Below, piece by piece: positions 15,460 through 23,900 of a stretch of DNA of 27,528 nucleotides. Location: NCBI GenBank assembly GCA_964560165.1, contig CAZLLB010000011.1:1-27528 (forward strand), in the 5' to 3' direction. Position 1 is the first letter of the stretch. Each line of letters starts with the position of its first letter. This DNA is from Parvibaculum sp964560165. Lineage in GTDB: Bacteria; Pseudomonadota; Alphaproteobacteria; Parvibaculales; Parvibaculaceae. Position numbers and translations under genes: made by a program. Below the pieces are notes generated by a model. It had not been told where the DNA came from. It was given only the letters and a program-made list of their open reading frames with translations, and searched no databases.

Positions 15460-16958
15460 ATTGTTCTCACTTCGACAGCTTGTGCGATTGCGGACGAGTT
15501 ATTGGCGCGATCCCCAATCTGGTAAGCGTCGAGCGTCTCTTCAATCATGCGTTTCATTCCATAGCTTGAGGTAACAAAAGAGGGCCCTTCTCGCCGCGAC
15601 AACCCGCAGAAATCCTCATTCTGAAGGATTGATATCACCGCGTCAGCAATAGAGGCTGCATCATCATTTTTGACGACAATACCAGTTACGCCATTGAGAA
15701 CAGCTTCCGCCGCACCGCCAGCATCGGTTGTGACGACCGGCAGCCCCAACCATTGGGCTTCAAGCAGTACATTGGGTGTCCCCTCTCCGCTCGATGTCAG
15801 CAAGACAAGATTGCAGGGTGCCAGGCCATTGAGCGAAGGAGTGATGAGGTCGCAAAAATGAACCCTTTCGTCAATACCAAGAGCCTGAGCTCTGCTCTCC
15901 ATATCTAGCCGCATGTCACCTTTGCCGAAAACAACGAAATGAGCATCTGGCAACTGGACAGAAATTTTTGCAGCAGCCTCAAGCCACAAAAGGGGGCGCT
16001 TCTCGGGGTTGAAGCGAAACATGCCCCCGACTAGCGGGGCATCTTCTGGAATACCCAGGTGGCGACGGAAAGCAAGGTTATGTTCTGACAGCGGACGGTC
16101 CCTCTCGTCAAACTCCACACCATTGCGCAAAACCTTTGTGCGAGCAGACGGCAAGGACAGCCATTGGGCATAATCATCAGCCCCGGCACGACTGTTATTC
16201 AGAAAAATAACCTGATCGCAAGGGCACTCCGCAAGCGCCATATAGGCCGGGAAAAAATAATCCGCGTTCAATGCAAAATGTCTGGGACTGAGATTTCGCC
16301 CCGACAAGACAATTCTTGGAACGCCCGCCAGAACGGCAGCAATTCCCGCCCTCACATTGCTCCAGTCAAGCCAGGCGTGAACCACCTCTGGCCGCAAAGC
16401 ACGGAACTCGCGGTATAAATTGGCAATGTCCTCAACAAGAGCAGGAGGCATCTCACGGGCCACCTGTTCAAATGCCTGAGGTAGTTTTTCCCATTCGCTC
16501 TTATCCCAGCCAGTCTCAATGACACGCACGACGGCTCCGGATTTTTGTGCAAGTGGTAGATAAAATCTGTTGTTGGTGCTCGCATTTTCATCGAGATAGT
16601 CGCAGAGCAATGTTACGCTTTCGAGCGCATGCTCCGTCAGACCAATCAAAGTATTTGCCACTTGCCGCTCCGCTCCACCCGGCTGCAGAGATCCGCATAC
16701 CATTACAACGCGTCCAGGCACGGCCGACATTTGCCTGGCACCCGACAAAATAGCTCTGAATTGATGGATATCTGGTGGTGGAATAAGGGCGGTTGAAATT
16801 TGCTGTCGTACTTTGGCTGGCATCAGGCGGGCAGTTATAGAGCGCGTGACGCGATTGTGAGCTAGCAACCTGATAAGCATGCCAATGTTAGCTCCAGTAA
16901 AATCGACAGCTCGGCAGAGCAGCCTGAATTTGTTCGACAATCTGGGCGCCGTACCCAA
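15456..16958 (-). CDS. Glycosyltransferase family 4, first gene of the export operon
   Basis: A protein of up to 500 residues. After an N-terminal extension of about 80 residues, the GT4 core begins RVVMVCGSLQPGGAERQVA, with HAWLDWSN, VLRNGVEFD, GMFRFNPEKRPLLWLEAA, FVVFGKGDM and LTSSGEGTPNVLLEAQWLGLPVV (donor-site E-x7-E). The 3' end overlaps the next methyltransferase gene by 4 bp. The start is uncertain: the longest frame begins with TTG at 16958, preceded only by a weak TGGA, and an ATG at 16880 is the next in-frame candidate. The leader could be a real membrane-associating segment or untranslated. As first gene of a ten-gene unit, its promoter should lie in the divergent region 16959-17068. 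The donor sugar is unknown. Confidence 0.82.
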   Translation of the reverse strand: MGTAPRLSNKFRLLCRAVDFTGANIGMLIRLLAHNRVTRSITARLMPAKVRQQISTALIPPPDIHQFRAILSGARQMSAVPGRVVMVCGSLQPGGAERQVANTLIGLTEHALESVTLLCDYLDENASTNNRFYLPLAQKSGAVVRVIETGWDKSEWEKLPQAFEQVAREMPPALVEDIANLYREFRALRPEVVHAWLDWSNVRAGIAAVLAGVPRIVLSGRNLSPRHFALNADYFFPAYMALAECPCDQVIFLNNSRAGADDYAQWLSLPSARTKVLRNGVEFDERDRPLSEHNLAFRRHLGIPEDAPLVGGMFRFNPEKRPLLWLEAAAKISVQLPDAHFVVFGKGDMRLDMESRAQALGIDERVHFCDLITPSLNGLAPCNLVLLTSSGEGTPNVLLEAQWLGLPVVTTDAGGAAEAVLNGVTGIVVKNDDAASIADAVISILQNEDFCGLSRREGPSFVTSSYGMKRMIEETLDAYQIGDRANNSSAIAQAVEVRTI

Positions 16959-17068
16959 GCATCCACAATAACAATGTTGTACTATTTTAATCTAGGGTAT
17001 TTGTCGGGCAGTTGATGCGGCGAGGATGACTGTGATTGAACTTGAGCGTAAGTGTGCCGGGAATTCCA
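16959..17068. promoter_or_regulatory. Divergent promoter region of the glycan export operon
   Basis: The ten-gene minus-strand operon and the plus-strand GT4 gene start on opposite sides of this short, AT-richer stretch (16961-17000 includes ATTTTAATCTAG). Promoters for both must be here or within the first codons. A TAAAAT box is visible on the minus strand around 16986-16991 but has no good -35 partner, so no exact promoter is claimed. Confidence 0.4.
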
Positions 17069-18298
17069 ATGAAAATGCATCCCGGCGATAGCATCATGTC
17101 GAGATTACAGAAACTTTCGCCCCCCTCGTCGCTTCGGCTCGTATTCGTCATTCCGACTGTTGGCGCTGGTGGCGCTGAGCGTGTGGCGGCCACCCTGTGC
17201 AACGCTTGGCAAAAACTCGGCCATGAGGTCCATCTCATTACATTCGAGGATGACCGAGCGGAAAGCCATTATTTTCTGGAGCGACATATTCAGGTTCACC
17301 GGCTCGACCTGCTGCGCCAGTCGCGCTCATTTGCGAATTTTGCCTACCTCAACTTGAAACGTGTTTATCGTATTCGCCGCACGTTGCGGCTCATTGCGCC
17401 TGATGCCGTCGTTTCCTTCATGCCCGAACCGAACGTGCTCACGATCCTAGCCAGCTTGGGGAAATCCTGGCCCGTGATTGTCTCCGAGAGGGTTCACCCA
17501 GCCTACCTCCCTCTCAGTCGTTTTCCCGCCATCATGCGAAAGCTCACTTATCGGTACGCCGCGGCTGTAGTAGCGCAAGCGCGCAGCATCGCGGAATACA
17601 TAGACAAGACATTCGATGTTTCATCTACAATTATTCCCAATCCGATTGATCTAACCTCTTTCACCGCGCGGGAGCGCGGGCAAACGGAGCACCCAGGAAC
17701 CAAAAGAATCATTTCTCTCGGTAGGCTTGAATCTCAAAAGGGCTTTGATGTTCTGCTGAATGCGTTCGCTCGACTGTCGACTCGATTTCCTGACTGGACC
17801 CTCGTGATTTTCGGCGAAGGCAGCAGGCGGGCCGCGCTAGAGCAACAGATATTCGAGTTGGGCTTGCACACCCGTGTGCAAATGCCGGGCATAATCACAG
17901 ACGTGGCATCAGAACTGCAGCAGACAGATATTTACGTGCAGTCCTCGCACTTCGAGGGAACGCCAAACGCAGTCATTGAGGCATTGGCATGTGGCTGTCC
18001 GGTCGTCGCAACAGACTGCCCCGGCGGAACGAGAGAAATCATCGGTGACGATGCCTACGGTATACTGGTCCCAATAAACGACCCTATTGCATTGGCGACT
18101 TCACTGGCACATCTCATGTCCGACGAAGCCGCTCGTAATATTTCTCGGGAGAAAGCTCCGTACGCTGTCGCGTCGCTTTCCGTCCCGATCATTGCCGCGC
18201 GCTGGATAGAACTCATCCAGAAAACCATTCACCCTCACCCATCGAGCGCCGGAGGTAGGCGCGGCTCAGCCCACGCGTCGCCGCGTCATTATATATGA
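17069..18298 (+). CDS. Glycosyltransferase family 4, PglJ/PglH-like
   Basis: A 409-residue GT4 glycosyltransferase. The core starts RLVFVIPTVGAGGAERVAA and contains VVSFMPEPNVLTI and VIVSERVHPAYLP, then IIPNPIDLTSF, ISLGRLESQKGFDVLLNAF, VIFGEGSRRAAL and QSSHFEGTPNAVIEALACG with the E-x7-E donor motif. The SF-x-x-x-x-N and SERxxP blocks recall the GalNAc-adding enzymes PglJ and PglH (comparison from memory). The start is unsure: the frame is open from a TTG at 17036, but ATG 17069 has GGGA six bases upstream and is preferred; ATGs at 17075 and 17096 also remain possible. The gene is divergent from the export operon and is followed by about 0.75 kb without a convincing gene. It may act on the same lipid-linked glycan as the PglE/PglA-like pair. 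Confidence 0.82.
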   Translation: MKMHPGDSIMSRLQKLSPPSSLRLVFVIPTVGAGGAERVAATLCNAWQKLGHEVHLITFEDDRAESHYFLERHIQVHRLDLLRQSRSFANFAYLNLKRVYRIRRTLRLIAPDAVVSFMPEPNVLTILASLGKSWPVIVSERVHPAYLPLSRFPAIMRKLTYRYAAAVVAQARSIAEYIDKTFDVSSTIIPNPIDLTSFTARERGQTEHPGTKRIISLGRLESQKGFDVLLNAFARLSTRFPDWTLVIFGEGSRRAALEQQIFELGLHTRVQMPGIITDVASELQQTDIYVQSSHFEGTPNAVIEALACGCPVVATDCPGGTREIIGDDAYGILVPINDPIALATSLAHLMSDEAARNISREKAPYAVASLSVPIIAARWIELIQKTIHPHPSSAGGRRGSAHASPRHYI

Positions 18299-18301
18299 CG
18301 C
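18283..18301 (+). terminator. Perfect 7-bp stem-loop spanning the GT4 stop codon
   Basis: GCGTCAT (18283-18289), loop TATAT and ATGACGC (18295-18301) form a perfect inverted repeat that contains the TGA stop at 18296-18298. No T-run follows, so intrinsic termination would be weak. It could instead affect mRNA stability or be a protein-binding dyad. Confidence 0.3.
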
Positions 18302-19050
18302 AATTCGACGTACAGAAAATACAAGATTGCGCTTTAGACGAAGCAGGTAGGTTTCTTTCAATTTGAACGACCGACAGCGATACCTGCCCCCCTCCCGCAA
18401 CTCCCGCTCCGCCGTCAAATATAATTTTCTTCTTTTTTCGATCGGAAATCGACGATTGAGTGTCGCAAGGCAAATGCCCTTTTGTGGCACACAGCGCATT
18501 CGGCGATCATCCTGCGTTGATTTTCAAAGCAACCGAAATTCAAAAAACTGCAGACGAATACACATGGTCGAATCTTCTAGCCGCAAAGGGCAGACTCAAC
18601 GCATCTGCTTCACCTTCGTGAGGAGGGCGGCAATCGCAACCTCAAACTGTTGCGCGGCTCACGCGCCTTCTCTCCCTTGGCTGCTCTGGCGCGATCAGAT
18701 TGACGGCTGAACTTGATAGAAACGAACCCGTCCGGCCCCGCACAGTTCCATCGCGAGATAACTCAACACCGCGAAACCAAAGTTTACTCCGGTGCCACAA
18801 TGAGCTTGCGGAGGGCTCCCTCTGCGATCGATGTGCGCACTTCTGATGACATCGCGTGAATATATTCGCAGCTGGGCGGCGATCCTCTCCGCCTCTCTGG
18901 TTCTGATCGTCATCGTCATCACCATACTGGTTACGTTGATGCTATTGGTCCGCGCGGTACATTTCCGAGATCCAAAAAGAGTGTTCGGAATGTGGGGATT
19001 GACCCAAAGAACATTGAGCGGGACCATTTCTCGTTCACCACTATGACAAC
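18302..19050. other. Gene-poor interval between the glycan locus and the two-partner secretion genes
   Basis: About 750 bp with no reading frame that resembles a known protein on either strand. It contains a C-rich tract at 18386-18413 followed directly by an AT-rich stretch, and one short frame coding for a hydrophobic helix (listed separately). The plus frame at 18363-18710 has an implausible composition (many Cys, Arg and Ser) and is not called. It may be a decayed junction between two acquired blocks. Confidence 0.5.
18831..19046 (+). CDS. Doubtful small membrane protein
   Basis: A 71-codon frame encoding one strongly hydrophobic stretch (SLVLIVIVITILVTLMLLV) after a short polar N-terminus and before a basic tail, the layout of a single-span membrane protein. 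There is no ribosome binding site at a proper distance; GGAGGG lies about 15 bases upstream of the ATG. No homologue is recognised. The hydrophobic run partly reflects a simple ATCGTCATCGTCATC-type sequence and could be accidental. It ends just before the terminator at 19051, which could also work in the plus direction. Confidence 0.15.
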   Translation: MCALLMTSREYIRSWAAILSASLVLIVIVITILVTLMLLVRAVHFRDPKRVFGMWGLTQRTLSGTISRSPL

Positions 19051-19081
19051 AAAAAACCCGTCTCTCACGAGACGGGTTTTT
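19051..19081 (-). terminator. Intrinsic terminator after tpsB (bidirectional)
   Basis: A perfect stem GAGACGGG/CCCGTCTC (19057-19064 with 19069-19076) with a 4-base loop is flanked by A6 on the left and T5 on the right. Read on the minus strand it is a GC-rich hairpin followed by six T, starting 29 bp after the tpsB stop. The flanking A and T runs mean that it can also stop plus-strand transcripts. Confidence 0.9.
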
Positions 19082-19109
19082 GATCTTGTGACGAAGCCTC
19101 CCGGCTCGG

Positions 19110-20873
19110 TCAGTAGGCCAGGGAAACGCGCGCCGTGAGCTGCCAATCCCCGCGATTGGTGAGACCAACGTCCCGCAACGCATAGCTTGCATCGAGCGTC
19201 GTCGAAAGCATGCCATTGAGATTGTAGTTCGCGCCAACACCTGTGGAGATCGGCGTTTCGCTCTCGCGGATCGACTTGTCGCGCACATAGCCGATGTCGA
19301 TGAAAGCATAAGGCGAGAACTGGTCCTGAAGAGCGGAGAAACGGCCAAGCAGGTTTGTCGCTGGCAGATGCAATTCGTTGCGCGAGGTAATGCCATAGTC
19401 GAAGCTGCCATCATCCGATGTGTAGCCTCGCATAGCCGTCACGCCGAGTTGCTGGGAATCCGGCAGCGGGCCGGAGGCCAAACGACCTTCGATATTGGTG
19501 ACAAAGCTCAAGCCATAAGCGAGAGGCACACCATGCGTCACGATCGTATCGATATAGCTGTAACGCGCATTCTTGACGCGGCCCGCCGAATAGTTGACGA
19601 AATCGCTCGATTCATTGTTGTTCGTTACGCTGCCGGGGCTCACATGTAGCGACGCATCGACCTCAGTGCGGCCGGCAACACTGTCGAACACACCAGACCA
19701 GCCGCCGAAAGCCTGATAGACATCCACCGCCGCCGCAAAGGCGTTGAAGGTACCGAAATAAGTGTCGCTGTTCTGGTGCGCATACTCGACGCCACCATAG
19801 AGATCGCCAGTAAACGCTTTGAAATAGTTCGAGGCCGCGGTGCGATAAGCGACAGAGCCTTCAAGCGTACGCTGACGCAGATCGAAAACCGAGATCGCTC
19901 TGTTGCTCTCGACGGCGCTGAAAGTGAACTCGATCTGCTGGCGCGGGCCAACGGGCAAAGCCAGACGCGCCGCATTGCTCATATATTCCGGATGGCGCGC
20001 ATCGTTGAAAAGCTCGCCCTGATCGTACCAGAAGTCGCGGCTACCCGTGATCTGATAGGAAAAATATGAATCCGGGACGATGATGTCGCCGATGATGGCA
20101 CCTGCGAAATAGCGGTCGCGGCTCGTCGAAGGCGCGCCGGAATTGGCATAACCCGCATAGACGCGCCACGGTTTGCTCTCCGTGACACGCAGGTTGAGAT
20201 CCGTCTCACCCGAATTGATGCCCGGCGAGAAGACGGCCTCCGCCTGATGGAACGGGCTGCGATTGAGCCAGTCGAGATCCTGCGCGAGATCATTGCTGTG
20301 CACCGGCTCGCCCGGCGCAACGCGCACGCGGCCAGTATAAAAATCAGACGGTGTGCGCGAGTTGCCGGTCGCCTTGATCTTGCCGACCTTGAATTCAATC
20401 ACGCGGAACTGAACCTGCCCCTGGCTGATTTCCTGCGGCGGCGTCATCACGGCTACAAAAGGAAGCCCCTTCTCGCGATAAATGCGCGCAATGGTTGCCT
20501 CGACTTCGCCGATCAGGCGGCGGGTCAGTGGCTGCCCGAGATAAGGCTGCAACTGGCTTTGAGCCGAAGTGTCGTTAAGCGCTGCAACGCGGCTCGTATC
20601 GACGCCGGTTGAGGCCGTCTTGAGCACCTCATCCTTCGATCCAAGTACGACGAGAGCGGTGAGATTGGGCCCGAGCGGCTTGGTATCCAGTGCCTGCGGC
20701 AACGCATTCGGCGGGACCACATTGGCTGGCCCCTGAGGCTCAAGCGCGGGGGGAAGATTTCGCTCTGGCGCAATCGCCTGAGTAGCCGGAAGCGGCGGAG
20801 GAGCGGCATGAGCTTCTCCCGCCATCAAAAAGGCCAGCACACCGGCTGCCGCTACCATATTCTTATTTGTCAT
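19110..20873 (-). CDS. Two-partner secretion outer-membrane transporter, TpsB (ShlB/FhaC/HecB family)
   Basis: A 587-residue Omp85-superfamily pore for the partner exoprotein. MTNKNMVAAAGVLAFLMAGEAHA is a signal peptide with an AHA cleavage site. A proline-rich linker follows (about 24-60), then POTRA domains including QPLTRRLIGEVEATIARIYR, KGLPFVAVMTPPQ and QFRVIEFKVGKIKATGN. The C-terminal two thirds form a 16-strand-type beta-barrel with the loop-6 signature MRGY (481-484), and the chain ends in an aromatic beta-signal (ARVSLAY). ATG 20873 is preferred because it puts the signal peptide at the very N-terminus; a TTG at 20897 would add eight residues. It lies 79 bp downstream of tpsA, separated by a stem-loop, and is followed by a strong terminator. 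It would secrete the adjacent TpsA across the outer membrane. Confidence 0.9.
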   Translation of the reverse strand: MTNKNMVAAAGVLAFLMAGEAHAAPPPLPATQAIAPERNLPPALEPQGPANVVPPNALPQALDTKPLGPNLTALVVLGSKDEVLKTASTGVDTSRVAALNDTSAQSQLQPYLGQPLTRRLIGEVEATIARIYREKGLPFVAVMTPPQEISQGQVQFRVIEFKVGKIKATGNSRTPSDFYTGRVRVAPGEPVHSNDLAQDLDWLNRSPFHQAEAVFSPGINSGETDLNLRVTESKPWRVYAGYANSGAPSTSRDRYFAGAIIGDIIVPDSYFSYQITGSRDFWYDQGELFNDARHPEYMSNAARLALPVGPRQQIEFTFSAVESNRAISVFDLRQRTLEGSVAYRTAASNYFKAFTGDLYGGVEYAHQNSDTYFGTFNAFAAAVDVYQAFGGWSGVFDSVAGRTEVDASLHVSPGSVTNNNESSDFVNYSAGRVKNARYSYIDTIVTHGVPLAYGLSFVTNIEGRLASGPLPDSQQLGVTAMRGYTSDDGSFDYGITSRNELHLPATNLLGRFSALQDQFSPYAFIDIGYVRDKSIRESETPISTGVGANYNLNGMLSTTLDASYALRDVGLTNRGDWQLTARVSLAY

Positions 20874-20908
20874 TATGTATTCGATCGCCCCTGGCAATGA
20901 AGAAAGGA

Positions 20909-20936
20909 CCCGGAGCGGATTGCACCCCGCTCCGGG
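20909..20936 (-). promoter_or_regulatory. Intercistronic stem-loop between tpsA and tpsB
   Basis: CCCGGAGCGG (20909-20918) and CCGCTCCGGG (20927-20936) form a perfect 10-bp GC-rich stem with an 8-base loop. On the minus strand it is followed by TCCTTTCTTC, an interrupted T-tract. It could be a partial terminator that lowers tpsB expression relative to tpsA, or an mRNA-stabilising hairpin. A smaller dyad (CCAACT/AGTTGG, 20944-20960) covers the tpsA stop codon. Confidence 0.6.
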
Positions 20937-20952
20937 CCGCTAACCAACTCGA

Positions 20953-23900
20953 TTAGTTGGAGATGAACTGAATACCGGTGCCGGGATTCGTGTTCGTTGG
21001 ATAAGGCGTATTCACGCATTCACCATTGGTATCGCACTTGTCGTTGATGCTGCCTGTCGTCTCACTACCGTCCGGCCCATTACCAGCCTGGTCACCCTGA
21101 GGCGTCTCACCGCCGGGGGTTTCCGAGTCATCGCCGTTGGTCGTGCCCGGAGCACCCGGCTGCGTCAGCGGGTTGATCGCCAATGTCCCGTTCACGAAAG
21201 TGAGCGTGTAGTTAGAGCTTGCCGCGACGTCACCCTGGGTGATCGCATAATCGCCGGGCAACTCACCGCCGTCGCGCGTCAGCGAGCCAGTGATGCTGTC
21301 GTCATAGACGAGGTTGCCGTCGGTGATCTTCCAGGTCAGAGCCGGGTCGATATTGCCCAGCAGCTTGGCAAGATTGTCGGCGGTCACCGTGATCGAGCGC
21401 GGGGTGATCGAGAGCGTGTTCCCCGTGTAAGCGATCGTGTAGTTGCCGCCGGCTGCGAGCGTGCCGAGGTTGATGCCGTAGCTGCCGACATTCCGGCCAG
21501 CGGTGCGGTCGAGACCACCCGTGAAGACCGAGCTGGTGTCGGAATATTGCAGACCATCAAACGTGTAGGTCAGCGCCGGATCGAGATCACCATAGATCTT
21601 CGTCTGGCCATTGGCGGCCACAGTCAGCGTCGCCGGTGTGATGTGGAGCGTGTTGCCTGTGAAGGCAATCGTATAGTTGCTGTTGGACGCCAGCGTGCCC
21701 TGATTGATGGCGTAGTCGCCGACATTCTGGCCCGCGTCACGATCGAGACCGCCGGATAGAACCGACGAGCCCTGGCCAAGCTTGTAGCCCGAGACGTCAT
21801 AGGTCAGCGTTGGATCGCCCTGACCATAGACCTTCGTCTGCTCGTTCGCCGCAACCGTGAGAGTGGCGGGGTTCACCGTCAGCGTGCCGGGGTTGAAGTC
21901 GAACGTATAGTTGTTGTCGAAGCCAATGAAGCCAAGGAGCGACTTGGCTGTGATGGCGTAATCGCCAACATCCGAATTCGTCTTGGCCTTCGTCGTCAGC
22001 GTCGGCGCGATATCGAGATCGCCAACGTCATCACCATTCTTGAACCCGTCATAGGTCGCCGTCAGAGCAGGGTTGGCATCGCCGTAGATCTTTGTCAGAT
22101 CGTCGGCTGTTACTGTCAGCACAGCCTTGTTCACGACGAACACGCCGGGGACATAGACGAAGCTGTAATTGCTATCCGACGCACCGGAAGCACTGGTGAA
22201 ATAGAAGCCAGCATTCGACGTCTTGGTGGCATTAGTTGTCGTTGTCGCCAGAGTGTCGATGGCCGACGAATCCTGTCCAAGCTTGAAGCCGTAATAGCTG
22301 GCCCCAAGGCTCGGAGCATCATCGCCATAGGTCATGGACCCATTATCCGCCTTCACGATCAGCGTCGCTTTATTCACCGTCAACGTGCCGTTGACGTAAG
22401 TGAAGCTGTAGTTGTTATCGGCAGCGTCTGCAGCGCTGATAACATAAGTCCCGACATCAGAGCTCTTCGTGGCGTCGGTTGACGCTGTCGCTTTCGTATC
22501 GATGTCGCCCTTATCGTCGCCGTTCACGAAACCCGAATAGCTGACTGTCAGTTTCGGATTATTGTCGCCATAGGTCTTCGACTTGTTGTCCGCCGTGACC
22601 GTCAGGCCCTTTTTTGTAACCGCGAGGCCGTTGGTGATGGTCGTGTCGTAACCGCTAAAGGCCGCGAGAACATCATAGAGCCCGACATTCGCCGTCGCTG
22701 GCGTGCCGACCGACGTGAGAGCGAGATTGCTCGCCGCGACAGTTGTCGAGGTGGCATCGTCGCCCTTATAGGCATTGGCGACTGCAGCATGACCCGTGTA
22801 ATTCAGGCTGGCGTCCGTGACGAAAGAAGCGAGATCGACACCCGAGCCGTAAACCTTCGTTGCGCCGTCCAGCGTCACCGCAAGTGTCGTGGTCGCCGTA
22901 TCATTGGCGAAGACATAGCGGTTGCCCGTCGCGCTAACGGCATCCGGATAGGCCGTATCCCAGACCGCCTGATTGCCGCTATCGAGGTTGCCATAGGTGT
23001 TGCCGGCGGAATTGCCTGCATAAACCAGCCAACGGGCATCGTGGGAAATGATGTTGCCCGTCTGCAAAGCATTGGAGCCGGCGCTATTGATGAAGTTGCC
23101 GTCCGCCGCGACCGTGATCGCGGTGACATTGTCGCCCAGGGACGTGCTGATGCCGTCAATCAACGTGTTGCCGCCAGCGGCCAACGTGACATTGCTGCCC
23201 TCGCCTTTGGCATAGACCGTCACGGTGCCGTTTGAATGGATACCGGAGCTATCGACCGTCAGGCTCTTGGCGTTGGTGAAGTTGAAGTTGCCGACCCGCG
23301 CGAGGATATTACCAGCGCTAATCGAGTTGACCTGGTTGTCGGCTGTCAGCGCGACGGAAGGAGCCGTACCCAGAATGCCTTCGTTCGCGAAGCTGAGCGC
23401 ATCCGCCGTGATGATGCCCGACGTACCCTGCGTGATCGCGCCATTTGTCGCGATGCTCACATCGCCCGATGTGCTGAGCGCCTTGTCGAAGTTCAGCACG
23501 TCGCCGTTTTCGGTAAGATTGAGCGACACATCGCCCGTCGCTGTAATACCATTGGTCGCACCGACGGTACCAACTGTCAGCGCCTTGCCATTGTAAAACG
23601 TGAGGCTGCCGACATTTGCCGCAAGTGTGTTCACGTTTGTTGTCGCACCGACAAAGAGAGCTTGGTTATCGATCGTCGCGCTGACGTTAGCACCGCCGAG
23701 AAGGGCGAGCTTGTCAGCCGAAATCGACCCGCCAACGCCATCGGTGATGGTGGAACCCGAGCCCGCCGTCAATGTAACGTCTGAACTCGACGCCAGATCG
23801 CCGTTAATGGCGATGTTGCCCGAAGCCGCCAGGTTGACAGCATTGTTTGAATAGACACCGCTGGTGACAACACCAAGGAAAGCCGAGCCAACTGCCAGGG

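Noticed and set aside
18386..18413. C-rich tract as a possible G-quadruplex on the minus strand
   Set aside because: There are only three clear G-runs of three or more, so a stable four-run quadruplex is not supported.
18363..18710. Plus-strand frame of 115 codons after the GT4 gene
   Set aside because: It has implausible Cys, Arg and Ser content, no ribosome site and no recognisable family.
18695..19414. Minus-strand frame of 239 codons across the tpsB 3' end
   Set aside because: It runs through the tpsB barrel in another frame and through the terminator hairpin, and has a shadow-like composition.
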